Below are positions 55,099 through 64,000 of a stretch of DNA of 64,000 nucleotides, in pieces. A model generated the notes under the pieces. The model did not search any database and was not told the origin of the DNA. It worked only from the letters and a program-made list of their open reading frames with translations. The DNA comes from Caulobacter soli (lineage in GTDB: Bacteria; Pseudomonadota; Alphaproteobacteria; Caulobacterales; Caulobacteraceae), in NCBI RefSeq assembly GCF_011045195.1, contig NZ_CP049199.1, forward strand, positions 4,943,501-5,007,500. The letters are read 5' to 3'. Position 1 is the stretch's first letter. Every line of letters begins with the position of its first letter. The position numbers were made by a program, and so were the translations under genes.

Positions 55099-56283
55099 TC
55101 AGCGCTCGCCGTCGACCATGTAGTCCCGGGTGATCGGCAGGGCCCCGACCTTCTTGGCCACCTGGATCTGGAAGACCATGTGGCCGCCATAGCGGAAGCC
55201 CAGCTCGGCGCCGCACAGGTAGAACTCCCACATCCGCCGGAATCGCTCGTCGAACATGGCGGGAATGTCCGGATCGGCCAGGAAGCGCATCCGCCAGTGC
55301 TTGCAGGTCTCGGCGTAGTGCAGGCGCAGGATCTCGATGTCGGTGATCCACAGGCCCGCCGCCTCGACCGCCTTGACGATCTCCGACAGGCCCGGAATGT
55401 AACCGCCGGGGAAGATGTACTTCTGGGTGAAGGCGTTGGTGGCCCCCGGGCCGCTCATCCGGCCGATCGAGTGGATCACCGCGCTGCCGTCGTCGGCCAG
55501 CAGGCGTTTGACGGTGTCGAAATAGGTCTGGAAGTTCGGCGCGCCGACGTGCTCCAGCATCCCCACCGAGACGATGCGGTCGAAGGTCTCGTTCAGGTCG
55601 CGATAGTCGGTGAGGCGGAACTCGACCTGGTCCGACAGGCCCGCGCTCGCGGCCCGCTCGGTGGCCAGGGCCAGTTGCTCGGTCGACAGGGTGACCCCCG
55701 TCATCTTGGCCCCGTGATCGGCCGCCAGGGTCAGAGACATGCCGCCCCAGCCCGAGCCGATGTCCAGCACCTTCATGCCCGGCGTGATGTTCAGCTTGGC
55801 GCCGATATGGGCCTTCTTGGCGACCTGGGCCTCCTCCAGCGTCATGTCGGGCCGCGCGAAGTAGGCGCAAGAGTACTGCATGTCCTTGTCGAGGAAGCGC
55901 TTATAGAGCTCGTTGGACACGTCGTAGTGGTGGGCGACGTTGCGGCGCGAGGCGATGCGGTCGTTGACCGACTGCACCGTGCGCTTGAGCGCCTTCCGGG
56001 CCCGGGTCAGGGGCGTGCCGCGCTTGGGCGTGCGGCCGCCGCTCTTGCCGACGATCTCCAGCAGGTCCCACAGGGTGCCCTGCTCGACCTTCAGGTCGCC
56101 GTCCATATAGGCTTCGCCCAGGCCCAGGCTGGGATTGGCGACCAGGCGGCGCAGGCCCTTGCCGTTGACGCGCATGGTCACGGGCGGACCCGAGCCGTCG
56201 CCGGCCTTGACCACCGAACCATTGGGCATGTGGATGGTCAGGTCGCCGACCTTGACCATCTTTTTCAGCAGCGCTTCGATCAT
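55099..56283 (-). CDS. cfa: Cyclopropane-fatty-acid-phospholipid synthase
   Basis: 394 residues from MIEALLKKM; an extension to 56343 has no support. The SAM-binding motif VLDIGSGWGGMSL is near residue 178, and MFRFLADPD-like and FYLCGAELGFRYGGHMVFQI segments near the C terminus match the Cfa/mycolic-acid-synthase family. It adds a methylene group to unsaturated acyl chains of membrane lipids. Monocistronic by position. Confidence 0.93.
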   Translation of the reverse strand: MIEALLKKMVKVGDLTIHMPNGSVVKAGDGSGPPVTMRVNGKGLRRLVANPSLGLGEAYMDGDLKVEQGTLWDLLEIVGKSGGRTPKRGTPLTRARKALKRTVQSVNDRIASRRNVAHHYDVSNELYKRFLDKDMQYSCAYFARPDMTLEEAQVAKKAHIGAKLNITPGMKVLDIGSGWGGMSLTLAADHGAKMTGVTLSTEQLALATERAASAGLSDQVEFRLTDYRDLNETFDRIVSVGMLEHVGAPNFQTYFDTVKRLLADDGSAVIHSIGRMSGPGATNAFTQKYIFPGGYIPGLSEIVKAVEAAGLWITDIEILRLHYAETCKHWRMRFLADPDIPAMFDERFRRMWEFYLCGAELGFRYGGHMVFQIQVAKKVGALPITRDYMVDGER

Positions 56284-56385
56284 GGCCGCGAAACTAACCC
56301 TAGCTTCGCGGCCATGGACAGACCGAAATTTTCGTCCGCCCACCCTTGAAAATCAGGCCTGAAAAGCCAGGGCGGGGCGAACGGG

Positions 56386-57381
56386 TCAGCGCTCGCTGTC
56401 CAGATGGGCCATCTGGGCTTCCGCGTAGCGCGTGCCCGACGCCGCGTCCCGGGGCACGGCCCGCTCGATCGCGGCCAGGTCGTCGGCCGACACGGTGACG
56501 TCCAGCGCGCCCAGCGATTCCGACAGGCGGGCGCGGGTGCGGGCCCCGACCAGCGGCACGATGTCCTGGCCTTGGGCCGCCACCCAGGCGATGGCGATCT
56601 GAGCGACGCTGACGCCCTTCTCCTGCGCGATCTTCCGCAGCGCCTCGACCAGGGCCAGGTTCTTGTCGACATTGTCGCCCTGGAAGCGCGGGGAATGGGC
56701 GCGGAAGTCGCCCTTGGCCTGGCCCTGGTCCTTGTCCCAATGGCCGCTGATCAGGCCGCGCGACAGAACCCCATAGGCGGTCATGCCGATCCCCAGCTCG
56801 CGCAACACCGGCAGGATCTTGTCCTCGACCCCGCGCGTGATCAGGGCGTATTCGATCTGCAGGTCGACGATCGGATGCACGGCGTGGGCCTTGCGGATGG
56901 TCTCCACGCCCACCTCCGACAGGCCGATGTGGCGCACATAGCCGGCCTGGACCATCTCGGCGATGGCCCCGACCGTGTCCTCGATCGGCACGTTCGGATC
57001 CAGGCGGGCGGGGCGATAGATGTCGATGTGGTCGACGCCTAGCCGCTGCAGCGTATAGGCCAGCGAGGTCTTCACCGCCGCCGGGCGGCCGTCGAAGCCG
57101 ATCCAGCCGGCCGACGGGTCACGCTGGGCGCCGAACTTGACCGAGATGACCGCCTGATCGCGCTTGCCGCCCTTCAGCGCCTCGCCGATCAGCATCTCGT
57201 TGTGGCCCATGCCGTAGAAGTCGCCGGTGTCGATCAGGGTGATCCCGGCCTCCAGGGCGGCGTCGATCGTGGCCAGGCTCTCGGCCCGATCCGAAGGGCC
57301 GTACATGCCCGACATGCCCATGGCGCCCAGGCCCAGGGCCGAGACGACGGGGCCGGTCTTGCCGAGTTGACGCGTTTGCAT
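56386..57381 (-). CDS. Aldo/keto reductase (331 aa)
   Basis: Start MQTRQLGKTG at 57381 with GAGGAG upstream. Catalytic Asp51 and Tyr56 (DTGDFYG) and Lys82 are present; the usual His is replaced in IYRPARLDP (about 121-129), the form used by the AKR13/YakC-like group. Complete barrel ending with the NADP-binding VGARTRARLSESLGAL. Divergent from LysR 57477, which probably regulates it. Confidence 0.92.
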   Translation of the reverse strand: MQTRQLGKTGPVVSALGLGAMGMSGMYGPSDRAESLATIDAALEAGITLIDTGDFYGMGHNEMLIGEALKGGKRDQAVISVKFGAQRDPSAGWIGFDGRPAAVKTSLAYTLQRLGVDHIDIYRPARLDPNVPIEDTVGAIAEMVQAGYVRHIGLSEVGVETIRKAHAVHPIVDLQIEYALITRGVEDKILPVLRELGIGMTAYGVLSRGLISGHWDKDQGQAKGDFRAHSPRFQGDNVDKNLALVEALRKIAQEKGVSVAQIAIAWVAAQGQDIVPLVGARTRARLSESLGALDVTVSADDLAAIERAVPRDAASGTRYAEAQMAHLDSER

Positions 57382-57440
57382 GGAAGTCTCCTCAAATTCG
57401 ATGAGGCGACTATGCGTCGTCGTCCCGCGTGCGATAATCC

Positions 57441-57458
57441 GCTCGTTGCAGCACGAGC
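57441..57458. promoter_or_regulatory. Palindrome between AKR and LysR genes
   Basis: GCTCGT-tgcagc-ACGAGC, perfect 6-bp arms, 18 nt before the LysR ATG and 59 nt before the AKR start. Good candidate for a LysR binding site. Confidence 0.45.
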
Positions 57459-57476
57459 CGTTCGGAAAATCGCACA

Positions 57477-58370
57477 ATGGCCAAGCCCGATCTCGCCGAT
57501 CTCGACGCCTTCACCGCCGTGGCCCGGGCCCGGGGTTTCCGTGGCGCCGCCGTTCAGCGCGGGGTCTCGGCCTCGTCGCTGTCGGAAGCCCTGCGCCGGC
57601 TGGAGGCGGACCTGGGCGTGCGCCTGCTCAACCGCACCACCCGCAGCGTCACCCCCACCGAGGCGGGCGAGCGGCTGTTGGCCCGGCTGACGCCCGCCCT
57701 GGCCGACGTCTCCCTGGCCCTGGACGAGGTCAACGCCTTCCGCGACAGCCCGATCGGCGTGCTGAAGCTGAACGTGCCGGGCGCGGTGTCGCGGATCGTC
57801 TTCCCCGACCTGATCCCCCGCTTCCTGGCCGCCCATCCGGGCATCCGCGTCGAGATCACCGTCGAGGACGCCTTCGTCGACGTGCTGGCGGCCGGCTTCG
57901 ACGCCGGCGCGCGCTATGACGAACGGCTGGAGAAGGACATGATCGCCGTGCCCCTGGCCGGACCGCAGCGCTTCGCCATCGTCGGTTCGCCGGCCTATTT
58001 CGCCAAGCACGGTCGCCCGACCCATCCGCGCGAGGTCCTCAACCACCCCTGCATCCGCCACCGCTTCCCCAGCGGGACCAGCTACGCCTGGGAGTTCGAG
58101 AAGGACGGCGAGGTGATCCGCGTTTCGCCCGAAGGTCCGCTGATCACCGGCAGCGTCGACCTGGAACTGTCCGCCGCCGAGGCCGGCGTGGGCCTGCTAG
58201 CCACCTTCGAGGGCTTCTGCGCCGATCGCGTCGCGGCCGGCCGGCTGGAGACCGTGCTCGACGACTGGCTGCCGCCGTTCAGCGGGCCCTATCTCTACTA
58301 TCCCAGCCGCCGACACATGCCGGCGCCGCTGCGGGCGTTCGTGGATTTCGTGAAGGCGGAAAGGAAATGA
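57477..58370 (+). CDS. LysR-family regulator (297 aa)
   Basis: Winged HTH DLDAFTAVARARGFRGAAVQ then SASSLSEALRRLEADLGVRL at residues 6-50, followed by the two-lobed effector domain (PIGVLKLNVPGAVS). Divergent from the AKR gene, 95-nt gap with a perfect palindrome. The effector is unknown. Confidence 0.93.
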   Translation: MAKPDLADLDAFTAVARARGFRGAAVQRGVSASSLSEALRRLEADLGVRLLNRTTRSVTPTEAGERLLARLTPALADVSLALDEVNAFRDSPIGVLKLNVPGAVSRIVFPDLIPRFLAAHPGIRVEITVEDAFVDVLAAGFDAGARYDERLEKDMIAVPLAGPQRFAIVGSPAYFAKHGRPTHPREVLNHPCIRHRFPSGTSYAWEFEKDGEVIRVSPEGPLITGSVDLELSAAEAGVGLLATFEGFCADRVAAGRLETVLDDWLPPFSGPYLYYPSRRHMPAPLRAFVDFVKAERK

Positions 58371-58560
58371 GCTCTTCCCTCCCCACGAGGGGAGAGAAGC
58401 CGCTCCGTGCAGATCCCATCCACGCCGGGTGAAATCTTCCCCGAACGGCCCGCGCTAAGCGTCGCATTAGAAAGCCTGTTCTTGCTTCCGCGCCTCGCGG
58501 GGCGTAACGGGTCCGCTCCCGCCGCCGATGGCGGGCTCAAGTCATGAATTGGAGGCTGCG

Positions 58561-59589
58561 ATGGGTTACCGGGTCGCCGTGGTCGGCGCCACGGGCAATG
58601 TGGGCCGTGAGATGTTCAACATCCTCGAGGAACTGAAATTCCCCGTGGACAAGATGCATGCGATCGCGAGCCGCAAATCCATCGGCGTGGAAGTCTCGTT
58701 CGGCAACCAGACCCTGCACTGCGAGGACCTGGAGCAGTTCGACTTCTCCAAGGTCGACATCGTGCTGATGAGCGCCGGCGGCGCCATCTCCAAGGCCTGG
58801 GGCGAGAAGATCGGCGCGGCCGGCCCGATCGTCATCGACAATTCCAGCCACTTCCGGATGGATCCGGACGTGCCGCTGGTGGTGCCGGAAGTGAACCCGA
58901 ACGCCGTCGACAAGCTGCCCAAGAACATCATCGCCAACCCCAACTGCTCGACCGCGCAGCTGGTGGTGGTGCTGGCCCCCCTGCACGCCGAAGCCAAGAT
59001 CAAGCGGGTGGTCGTCTCGACCTACCAGTCGGTCTCGGGCGCGGGCAAGGAAGGCATGGACGAGCTGTGGGAACAGACCAAGGGCGTGTTCGTCCTGGGC
59101 GCCCCGGCCCCGAAGAAGTTCACCAAGCAGATCGCCTTCAACGTCATCCCCCACATCGACGTCTTCATGGAAGACGGCTTCACCAAGGAAGAGTGGAAGA
59201 TGATGATGGAGACCAAGAAGATCTTGGATCCGTCCATCAAGCTGACCGCCACCTGCGTGCGCGTGCCGGTCATGGTCGGCCACGCCGAGTCGGTGAACAT
59301 CGAGTTCGAGACCCCGCTGGACGAGGACGACGTCCGCGAGATCCTGCGCGACGCCGACGGCGTGGAAGTCATCGATAAGCGCGAGGACGGCGGCTACATG
59401 ACGCCCAAGGAAAGCGCCGGCGAGTTCCCGGTCTATGTCTCGCGCATCCGCACCGACCCGACCGTCGAGAACGGCATCGCGCTGTGGTGCGTGGCCGACA
59501 ACCTGCGCAAGGGCGCGGCGCTGAACGCCGTGCAGATCGCGCAGCTGCTGCATGAGAAGGGTCTCATCAAGCAGAAACTCCCGGCCTAA
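58561..59589 (+). CDS. asd: Aspartate-semialdehyde dehydrogenase
   Basis: 342 residues, start at MGYRVAVVGATGNVG (GGAGG upstream); the frame is open to 58528 but lacks support. NADP site GATGNVG at 9-15, catalytic Cys129 in NPNCSTAQL, and a later HAESVNIEFE with the active His. Converts aspartyl phosphate to the semialdehyde for lysine, methionine, threonine and diaminopimelate. Ends in a strong terminator. Confidence 0.97.
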   Translation: MGYRVAVVGATGNVGREMFNILEELKFPVDKMHAIASRKSIGVEVSFGNQTLHCEDLEQFDFSKVDIVLMSAGGAISKAWGEKIGAAGPIVIDNSSHFRMDPDVPLVVPEVNPNAVDKLPKNIIANPNCSTAQLVVVLAPLHAEAKIKRVVVSTYQSVSGAGKEGMDELWEQTKGVFVLGAPAPKKFTKQIAFNVIPHIDVFMEDGFTKEEWKMMMETKKILDPSIKLTATCVRVPVMVGHAESVNIEFETPLDEDDVREILRDADGVEVIDKREDGGYMTPKESAGEFPVYVSRIRTDPTVENGIALWCVADNLRKGAALNAVQIAQLLHEKGLIKQKLPA

Positions 59590-59625
59590 GCCGACCTTCC
59601 GCAACAAGCGGGTGGACGATTTCAG

Positions 59626-59660
59626 GGGCTCCCGGGACTTAAGGTCCCGGGAGCCCTTTT
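59626..59660 (+). terminator. Intrinsic terminator of asd
   Basis: Perfect 13-bp stem GGGCTCCCGGGAC/GTCCCGGGAGCCC with a 5-nt TTAAG loop and a TTTT tail, 37 nt after the asd stop codon. Confidence 0.95.
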
Positions 59661-59699
59661 CATTTGCGATGTCATTCAAGATTCGAGGGGAACGACACG

Positions 59700-60623
59700 A
59701 TGTCGGCGGATTTGAGCAAGGGCCCGGCCACGAACCAGGACGAAGCCCGGACGGCGCTGATCGCCGGGATGGGCTGCTATCTGCTGTGGGGCTTCCTGCC
59801 GCTGTATTTTCACCTGCTGTCCGGCCTGGGCGTGGGCTCGTGGGAGATGATCGCCCACCGCACCCTGTGGTCGGCGCCCTGGGCGCTGCTGTTCGTGCTG
59901 CTGGCCAAGCAGGGCGGCCAGGTGCTGGCCGTGCTGCGCCAGCCCAAGACCCTGGCGGTGCTGGCCTGCTCGACGGCGGCGATCTTCGTCAACTGGTCGA
60001 TCTACGTCTTCGCGGTCAACGCCAACCACGTGATCGAGGCCAGCCTCGGCTACTACATCAACCCGCTGATGAACATGGCGGCCGGGGCCCTGCTGTTTCG
60101 CGAGCGGATCAGCCGCGAAGGCGCGATCGCGATCGGCCTGGCCGTGGTCGGCGTGGCGATCCAGACGGCGGCCCTGGGCCACCTGCCGGTGATCTCGCTG
60201 GGCGTGGCGCTGAGCTTCTGCCTCTACGCGATCCTGCGCAAACAGGTGAAGGCCGACGCCCAGACGGGGCTGTTCATCGAGTGCGCCTACCTGGCGGTTC
60301 CAGGCCTGCTGTACGTGCTGCATTTGCACGCCACGGGCGTGGGCCACTTCGGGACCGCCGCCGAGGTCACCACCCTGCTGGCCTTGGCGGGCCCGGCCAC
60401 CGTCGTGCCCCTGGCCCTGTTCGCCTGGTCGGCCCGCCGCATGCCGCTCAGCGCCATGGGCTTCCTGCAGTTCATCGCCCCGACCATCCAGTTCCTGATC
60501 GGCGTGGCCCTGGGCGAGGCCTTCACCCCGTTGCGGGCCCTGTCGTTCGGCTTCATCTGGGCCGGCGTGGCGGTGTTCGCCTATGGCGCGTGGAAGCGCA
60601 CGCGGGTGGTCGCGGCGACCTAA
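59700..60623 (+). CDS. rarD: RarD-type EamA transporter
   Basis: 307 residues, ten helices in two EamA halves. The start MSADLSKGPATNQDEARTAL is chosen over an upstream extension. The segments GMGCYLLWGFLPLYFHLL and HRTLWSAPWALLFVLL then NWSIYVFAVN are diagnostic of RarD, annotated as a chloramphenicol-sensitivity exporter of unclear natural substrate. Separated from asd by the terminator. Confidence 0.92.
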   Translation: MSADLSKGPATNQDEARTALIAGMGCYLLWGFLPLYFHLLSGLGVGSWEMIAHRTLWSAPWALLFVLLAKQGGQVLAVLRQPKTLAVLACSTAAIFVNWSIYVFAVNANHVIEASLGYYINPLMNMAAGALLFRERISREGAIAIGLAVVGVAIQTAALGHLPVISLGVALSFCLYAILRKQVKADAQTGLFIECAYLAVPGLLYVLHLHATGVGHFGTAAEVTTLLALAGPATVVPLALFAWSARRMPLSAMGFLQFIAPTIQFLIGVALGEAFTPLRALSFGFIWAGVAVFAYGAWKRTRVVAAT

Positions 60624-60672
60624 CCCTTGGGACAGGTGGCGCGGCGCGAGGACGCGTCGTAGCCTCCGCCCG

Positions 60673-62088
60673 ATGACCGGACCGGTGCAGCCCCCGTGCG
60701 ACGAAGGCGTGATCCGCGCCCGACCTTCCGACGCGCCCACCGGCCGCAAGCGCCTGGCGCTGGCGGCCACGGTGCTGGGCTCGAGCATGGCCTTCATCGA
60801 CGGCTCGGTGGTCAATGTCGCCCTGCCCTCGATCCGGACCGCCCTGAGGGCCGACGCGGCCCAAGTGCAGTGGATCGTCAACGCCTACCTGCTGCTGTTG
60901 GGCGCCCTGGTCCTGATCGGCGGCTCGGCCGGCGACCGCTATGGGCGCCGCCGAGTGTTCGTGATCGGGGTGAGCCTGTTCGCCGCCGCCTCGCTGGCCT
61001 GCGCCCTGGCCCCGGACGCCGGCTGGCTGATCGCCGCCCGCGCCGTCCAGGGGATCGCCGCGGCCCTGCTGGTGCCGGCCAGCCTGGCGATCCTGGGCTC
61101 CACCTTCGACGACCAGGAGCGTGGCGCGGCGATCGGAGCCTGGGCCGGGTTCGGAGCGGTGACCACGGCGATCGGTCCGGTGCTGGGCGGCTGGCTGGTC
61201 GACCACGTCTCGTGGCGGGCCATCTTCCTGATCAATATTCCCCTCGCCGTCGCCACCGTCGCTCTGGCCCTGGCGGCGGTGCGCGAGAGTGGCGATCCCG
61301 AGGTCGAACACCTGGACTGGCGCGGCGCGGCCCTGGCCGCCACGGGCCTGGGCGCGACCACCTGGGGCCTGACGGCGGCGGGCCAGCGCGGCTGGGGCAG
61401 CGGCGCGGTCTGGGCGGCGCTGGCGGCCGGCGCCGCCCTGCTGGCCGGATTCCTGGTCAGCCAGGCGCGCGAGAAGCACCCGATGATGCCGCTGGCCCTC
61501 TATCGCTCGCGGACCTTCAGCGGGGCCAACCTGCTGACCCTGGCGCTCTATTTCGGCCTGACCGGCGCCCTGTTCTTCCTGCCGTTCGAGCTGATCGCCC
61601 GCCACGGCTATTCGGCGGCCGGGGCCGGCGCAACCCTGCTGCCGTTCTCGCTGATCATGGGAACCCTGTCGGGCGTGGCCGGCAAGCTGTCGGCCCGGTT
61701 CGGGGCCCGGCCGATGCTGACCGTTGGCCCGATCCTGGCCGGGATCGGCTTTGGCCTGCTGGGCGCGCCGTGGCTCGGGTCGGGCTACTGGACCGGCGTG
61801 CTGCCCGGCGTGCTGGTGGTGGCCCTGGGCATGACCGTCGCGGTCGCGCCCCTGACCAACACGGTGATGAGCGCCGTGGCCGCCAGCCACGCCGGCGTCG
61901 CCTCGGGGATCAACAACGCCGTCGCCCGGGTCGCCGGCCTGCTGGCCGTGGCGGTGCTGGGCCTGATCTATTTCGCGCCGGGCGCCCAGGGCTACCCCTG
62001 GGTGATGGGCGTCAGCGCCGTGGCGGCCATGACGGCCGGGATCGTCGGGGCGGTGATGATCGAGGGAAAGCCCAGCTTAAAAGCCTAA
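60673..62088 (+). CDS. MFS DHA2 multidrug exporter (EmrB/QacA type)
   Basis: 471 residues, fourteen helices. After a 30-residue cytosolic leader come VLGSSMAFIDGSVVNVALPS (helix 1 motif D) and GDRYGRRRVF (motif A). The helix-5 motif C VLGGWLVDHVSW is clear, so it is a drug/proton antiporter. No membrane-fusion or TolC partner is adjacent, so it may act alone or with distant partners. Confidence 0.92.
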   Translation: MTGPVQPPCDEGVIRARPSDAPTGRKRLALAATVLGSSMAFIDGSVVNVALPSIRTALRADAAQVQWIVNAYLLLLGALVLIGGSAGDRYGRRRVFVIGVSLFAAASLACALAPDAGWLIAARAVQGIAAALLVPASLAILGSTFDDQERGAAIGAWAGFGAVTTAIGPVLGGWLVDHVSWRAIFLINIPLAVATVALALAAVRESGDPEVEHLDWRGAALAATGLGATTWGLTAAGQRGWGSGAVWAALAAGAALLAGFLVSQAREKHPMMPLALYRSRTFSGANLLTLALYFGLTGALFFLPFELIARHGYSAAGAGATLLPFSLIMGTLSGVAGKLSARFGARPMLTVGPILAGIGFGLLGAPWLGSGYWTGVLPGVLVVALGMTVAVAPLTNTVMSAVAASHAGVASGINNAVARVAGLLAVAVLGLIYFAPGAQGYPWVMGVSAVAAMTAGIVGAVMIEGKPSLKA

Positions 62089-62098
62089 CCCCAAATAT

Positions 62099-62227
62099 TC
62101 CGCTCATCCCGGCGAAGGCCGGGACCCAGATCCCAAAGCGGTGTGGCGGATCGGATGAGCTCAGAGCTTTTGGCGTCAGCCCCCGCGCCATTCCATCTGG
62201 GTCCCGGCCTTCGCCGGGATGAGCGGA
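62099..62227. repeat. Dispersed inverted repeat with 33-nt perfect arms
   Basis: Arms 62099-62131 and 62195-62227 are exact reverse complements, separated by 63 nt. Each arm contains an internal hairpin TCCCGGC-gaag-GCCGGGA. Located between the convergent DHA2 and barrel genes, it may terminate both. The sequence is of a common alphaproteobacterial intergenic repeat type. Confidence 0.9.
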
Positions 62228-62238
62228 TTTTATGAACC

Positions 62239-63045
62239 CTAGAACCGCTTGGCCACGCCCACCGCCAACTCCAGGTCCGGCGTGTCGCGGTTCAGGCCGA
62301 CATAGGCCGAGGCGTCCAGTTGCAGGTCCTTGACCGAGGCCGGCGTCCAGGCCGCCGTCAGGTCGAAACTGGCCGAGGTGACATGGCCCGAGGGATCCTC
62401 GTCGCGGTCGGCCCAAAGTTCGACGCCCAACGCCACGGGACCGAACGAACGCCCCACCCCGACCGCGCCGCCGAAGCCGGCGTGGCGACCCGAACCGTCG
62501 GCGTCCGGACGCAGGTCCAGTTCAGGTGACAAGGCCAGCGACCAGTCGGCGTTCAGGGGCAGCGAGACCGGAACGATCACCCCGCCCTGCCAGGCGTCGC
62601 CGCCGATCCCCTCGGCCCCGACCGGGGCGGTGACGAACGGCTGCAAGGCGATCGAGACGCCGTCGCCGCCAGGATTCTTCAAAGACCAGCGCAGGGCCAG
62701 GTTCACGTCGCCGACCCCGTCGACGACGGAGACCGCGCCCGAGGCCCGGTCCTTCTCGCGGACCCGTTCGTGCGCCGTCCAGCTGATCTGGCCCTCGACC
62801 GTCGAGACCAGGCCCAGCCGCAGTTCGACCGCTCCGAAGGCGAGATCGTCGGTCGAAGTTCCGCCGCCCCGGCTCCAAGACCCGTCGGTCACGCCCAGCT
62901 CGGCCTGGAAGCGTCCCGCGTCGAGCACGCAGGGCGGCGAGCCCTTGCCCGGGCGGTCGGCGCAGAAGTCGCGGCCCGCGTCCTGGGCATTGGCGCTGGT
63001 CGCCAGCAAGGCGGCCAGGCCGGTGATCATCAGAAACGCGCGCAT
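62239..63045 (-). CDS. Outer-membrane beta-barrel, phenol MetA-like
   Basis: 268 residues from MRAFLMITGLAALLATSANA, a Sec signal peptide; the longer frame upstream lacks coding sense. Two Cys near the mature N terminus (FCADRPGKGSPPC) and then alternating strands (VELRLGLVSTVEGQISWTAH ... FVTAPVGAEG ... DLTAAWTP), ending in Phe (VGVAKRF). These fit the transporter family PF13557 (Phenol_MetA_deg). Ligand unknown. Confidence 0.82.
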   Translation of the reverse strand: MRAFLMITGLAALLATSANAQDAGRDFCADRPGKGSPPCVLDAGRFQAELGVTDGSWSRGGGTSTDDLAFGAVELRLGLVSTVEGQISWTAHERVREKDRASGAVSVVDGVGDVNLALRWSLKNPGGDGVSIALQPFVTAPVGAEGIGGDAWQGGVIVPVSLPLNADWSLALSPELDLRPDADGSGRHAGFGGAVGVGRSFGPVALGVELWADRDEDPSGHVTSASFDLTAAWTPASVKDLQLDASAYVGLNRDTPDLELAVGVAKRF

Positions 63046-63129
63046 CCCGCAGTCATCCCTCGCGCTCCCTCTGGAGCTTTGACGCGCAAGGAACACCGGC
63101 CGCGTGAAGAAAGCGTGGAACGCGACGCC

Positions 63130-64000
63130 TTACAGCGCCGAATAGGCCGCGTTGATCAGGCGCACGGCCCGCGGGTCGCCGATCAGCTCGGTCCCTTGCT
63201 TGTTCATCACATAGGCCCCCGACACGCCGCGCGACGGATCGGCGAAGGCGCACGAACCGCCCCAGCCGCTGTGGCCGAAAGCTTCCGGCGTCGGACCGTA
63301 GAAGAAGTTGGGCGTGTTGCGCATGAAGCCCGCGCCCCAGCTGATCACGAAGGGCAGGACCAGGTCCTGGCCGACGATCCGCTCCGCCGAGGCCTTGGCG
63401 ATCGTTTCGGGCGACAGCACCTGGACGCCGTCCAGCTCGCCGCCCGAGGCCAGGGCCCCCATCAGTCGGGCCAGGGCCGGAGCCGTCGCATGACCGTTGG
63501 CCGAGGGGATCTCGACCCGTCGCCACTCGGTCGTGCCGCGTCCGCCGGGCGCGGCCCACTTGGTCATGAAAGCGGCCTTCACCGCCTCGTTCATCGCCCC
63601 GAACTTCGGTAGGCCGGCGGGGCGCATCAGGTCGGCGCAACGAGCGTGCTCGCTGTCGGGCAGGCCGATCCAGAGATCCAGGCCCAGCGGCTCGGCCAGG
63701 TCTTCGCGCAAGGCGGTCCCCATGGTCCGGCCGTCGACGCGGCGGAAGATCTCGCCGGCCGTGAAACCGAAGGTCACCGGGTGGTAGCCGCTGGCCGAGC
63801 CGATCGGCCACAGCGGGGCCATGGCGGCCAGCTTGGCGGTCGTGGCCCGCCAGTCGAACCAGATGGCCGGATCGGTCTCGTCGGGGAAGCCCGACAGGCC
63901 GTCCTGGTGCGACATCACCTGGCCGACCGTGACGTCCTGCTTGCCGTTCTGGGCGAACTCCGGCCAGACCGACGCCACCGTCTGGTCGTAGGTCAGCTTG
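63130..64000 (-). CDS. Serine hydrolase, beta-lactamase class C fold (N terminus outside window)
   Basis: 290 residues of the C-terminal part are visible; the start and the SxxK nucleophile lie beyond base 64000. Present motifs are VGQVMSHQDGLSGFPDE, the Tyr of SGYHPVTFGFTAGEI (YxN-like position) and the KTG-equivalent HSGWGGSCAFADP. These are esterase/EstB-type features. The last third lacks transmembrane segments. Substrate unknown. Confidence 0.88.
   Translation of the reverse strand, partial: KLTYDQTVASVWPEFAQNGKQDVTVGQVMSHQDGLSGFPDETDPAIWFDWRATTAKLAAMAPLWPIGSASGYHPVTFGFTAGEIFRRVDGRTMGTALREDLAEPLGLDLWIGLPDSEHARCADLMRPAGLPKFGAMNEAVKAAFMTKWAAPGGRGTTEWRRVEIPSANGHATAPALARLMGALASGGELDGVQVLSPETIAKASAERIVGQDLVLPFVISWGAGFMRNTPNFFYGPTPEAFGHSGWGGSCAFADPSRGVSGAYVMNKQGTELIGDPRAVRLINAAYSAL

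Noticed and set aside
57390..57406. CCTCA-N7-TGAGG repeat as a LysR box
   Set aside because: It coincides with the Shine-Dalgarno region of the AKR gene, so a chance match is likely; the palindrome at 57441 is better.

Overview
The window is a GC-rich alphaproteobacterial chromosome segment, most likely from Caulobacter or a close relative in the Caulobacteraceae. The assignment rests on codon bias, a TonB-dependent receptor, Caulobacter-like housekeeping genes (divergent glmM/glmS, asd, Cfa-type synthase, UbiH-type hydroxylase, CHCC zinc finger, Trm112-like protein) and dispersed palindromic intergenic repeats. No 16S gene is present, so genus is an inference.

Layout. 1-6.5 kb: aldo/keto reductase (cut by the window edge), MFS exporter with a divergent LysR regulator, cupin plus alpha/beta hydrolase pair, histidine acid phosphatase, Tat-exported dienelactone hydrolase. 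6.5-14.75 kb: a catabolic-looking block on the minus strand with ferredoxin, cytochrome P450, two SDR dehydrogenases, a TetR regulator and an upstream TonB receptor; three near-identical 20-bp operator-like sites lie in front of the ferredoxin gene. A second TetR gene diverges from the receptor.

14.75-29.33 kb: an accessory island ending in the 3' part of tRNA-Arg(CCG). It carries a large serine recombinase, an XRE repressor with its operator, and what looks like a defence cargo: two different Shedu-type (DUF4263) nucleases, a HEPN protein, a PD-(D/E)XK protein, an AT-richer unknown protein, and a tight five-gene operon (STAS/DUF4325 plus winged helix, small protein, eight-cysteine protein, GHKL ATPase, Shedu nuclease). 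This operon is the best candidate for an undescribed system, because it joins a partner-switch-like pair (GHKL ATPase and STAS protein) to a Shedu effector.

29.4-64 kb: ordinary chromosome. It holds an AzgA-type purine permease with a NUP-type nucleoside protein, an orphan ABC ATPase, thioesterase, AI-2E-family protein, UbiH-type FAD hydroxylase, MFS exporter, NagX-like acyltransferase, Trm112-like, LON-domain and CnoX-like quality-control genes, a YbaK deacylase, a ClC channel broken by two single-base homopolymer losses, PQQ glucose dehydrogenase, an autoregulated-looking membrane protein/winged-helix pair, glmM and glmS, an amino-acid permease, a TrmO-like methyltransferase, an orphan beta-helix protein, cyclopropane-fatty-acid synthase, AKR/LysR pair, asd followed by a strong terminator, rarD, a DHA2 exporter, an outer-membrane barrel and a partial serine hydrolase.

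All functional names come from reading motifs by eye; no database search was possible.
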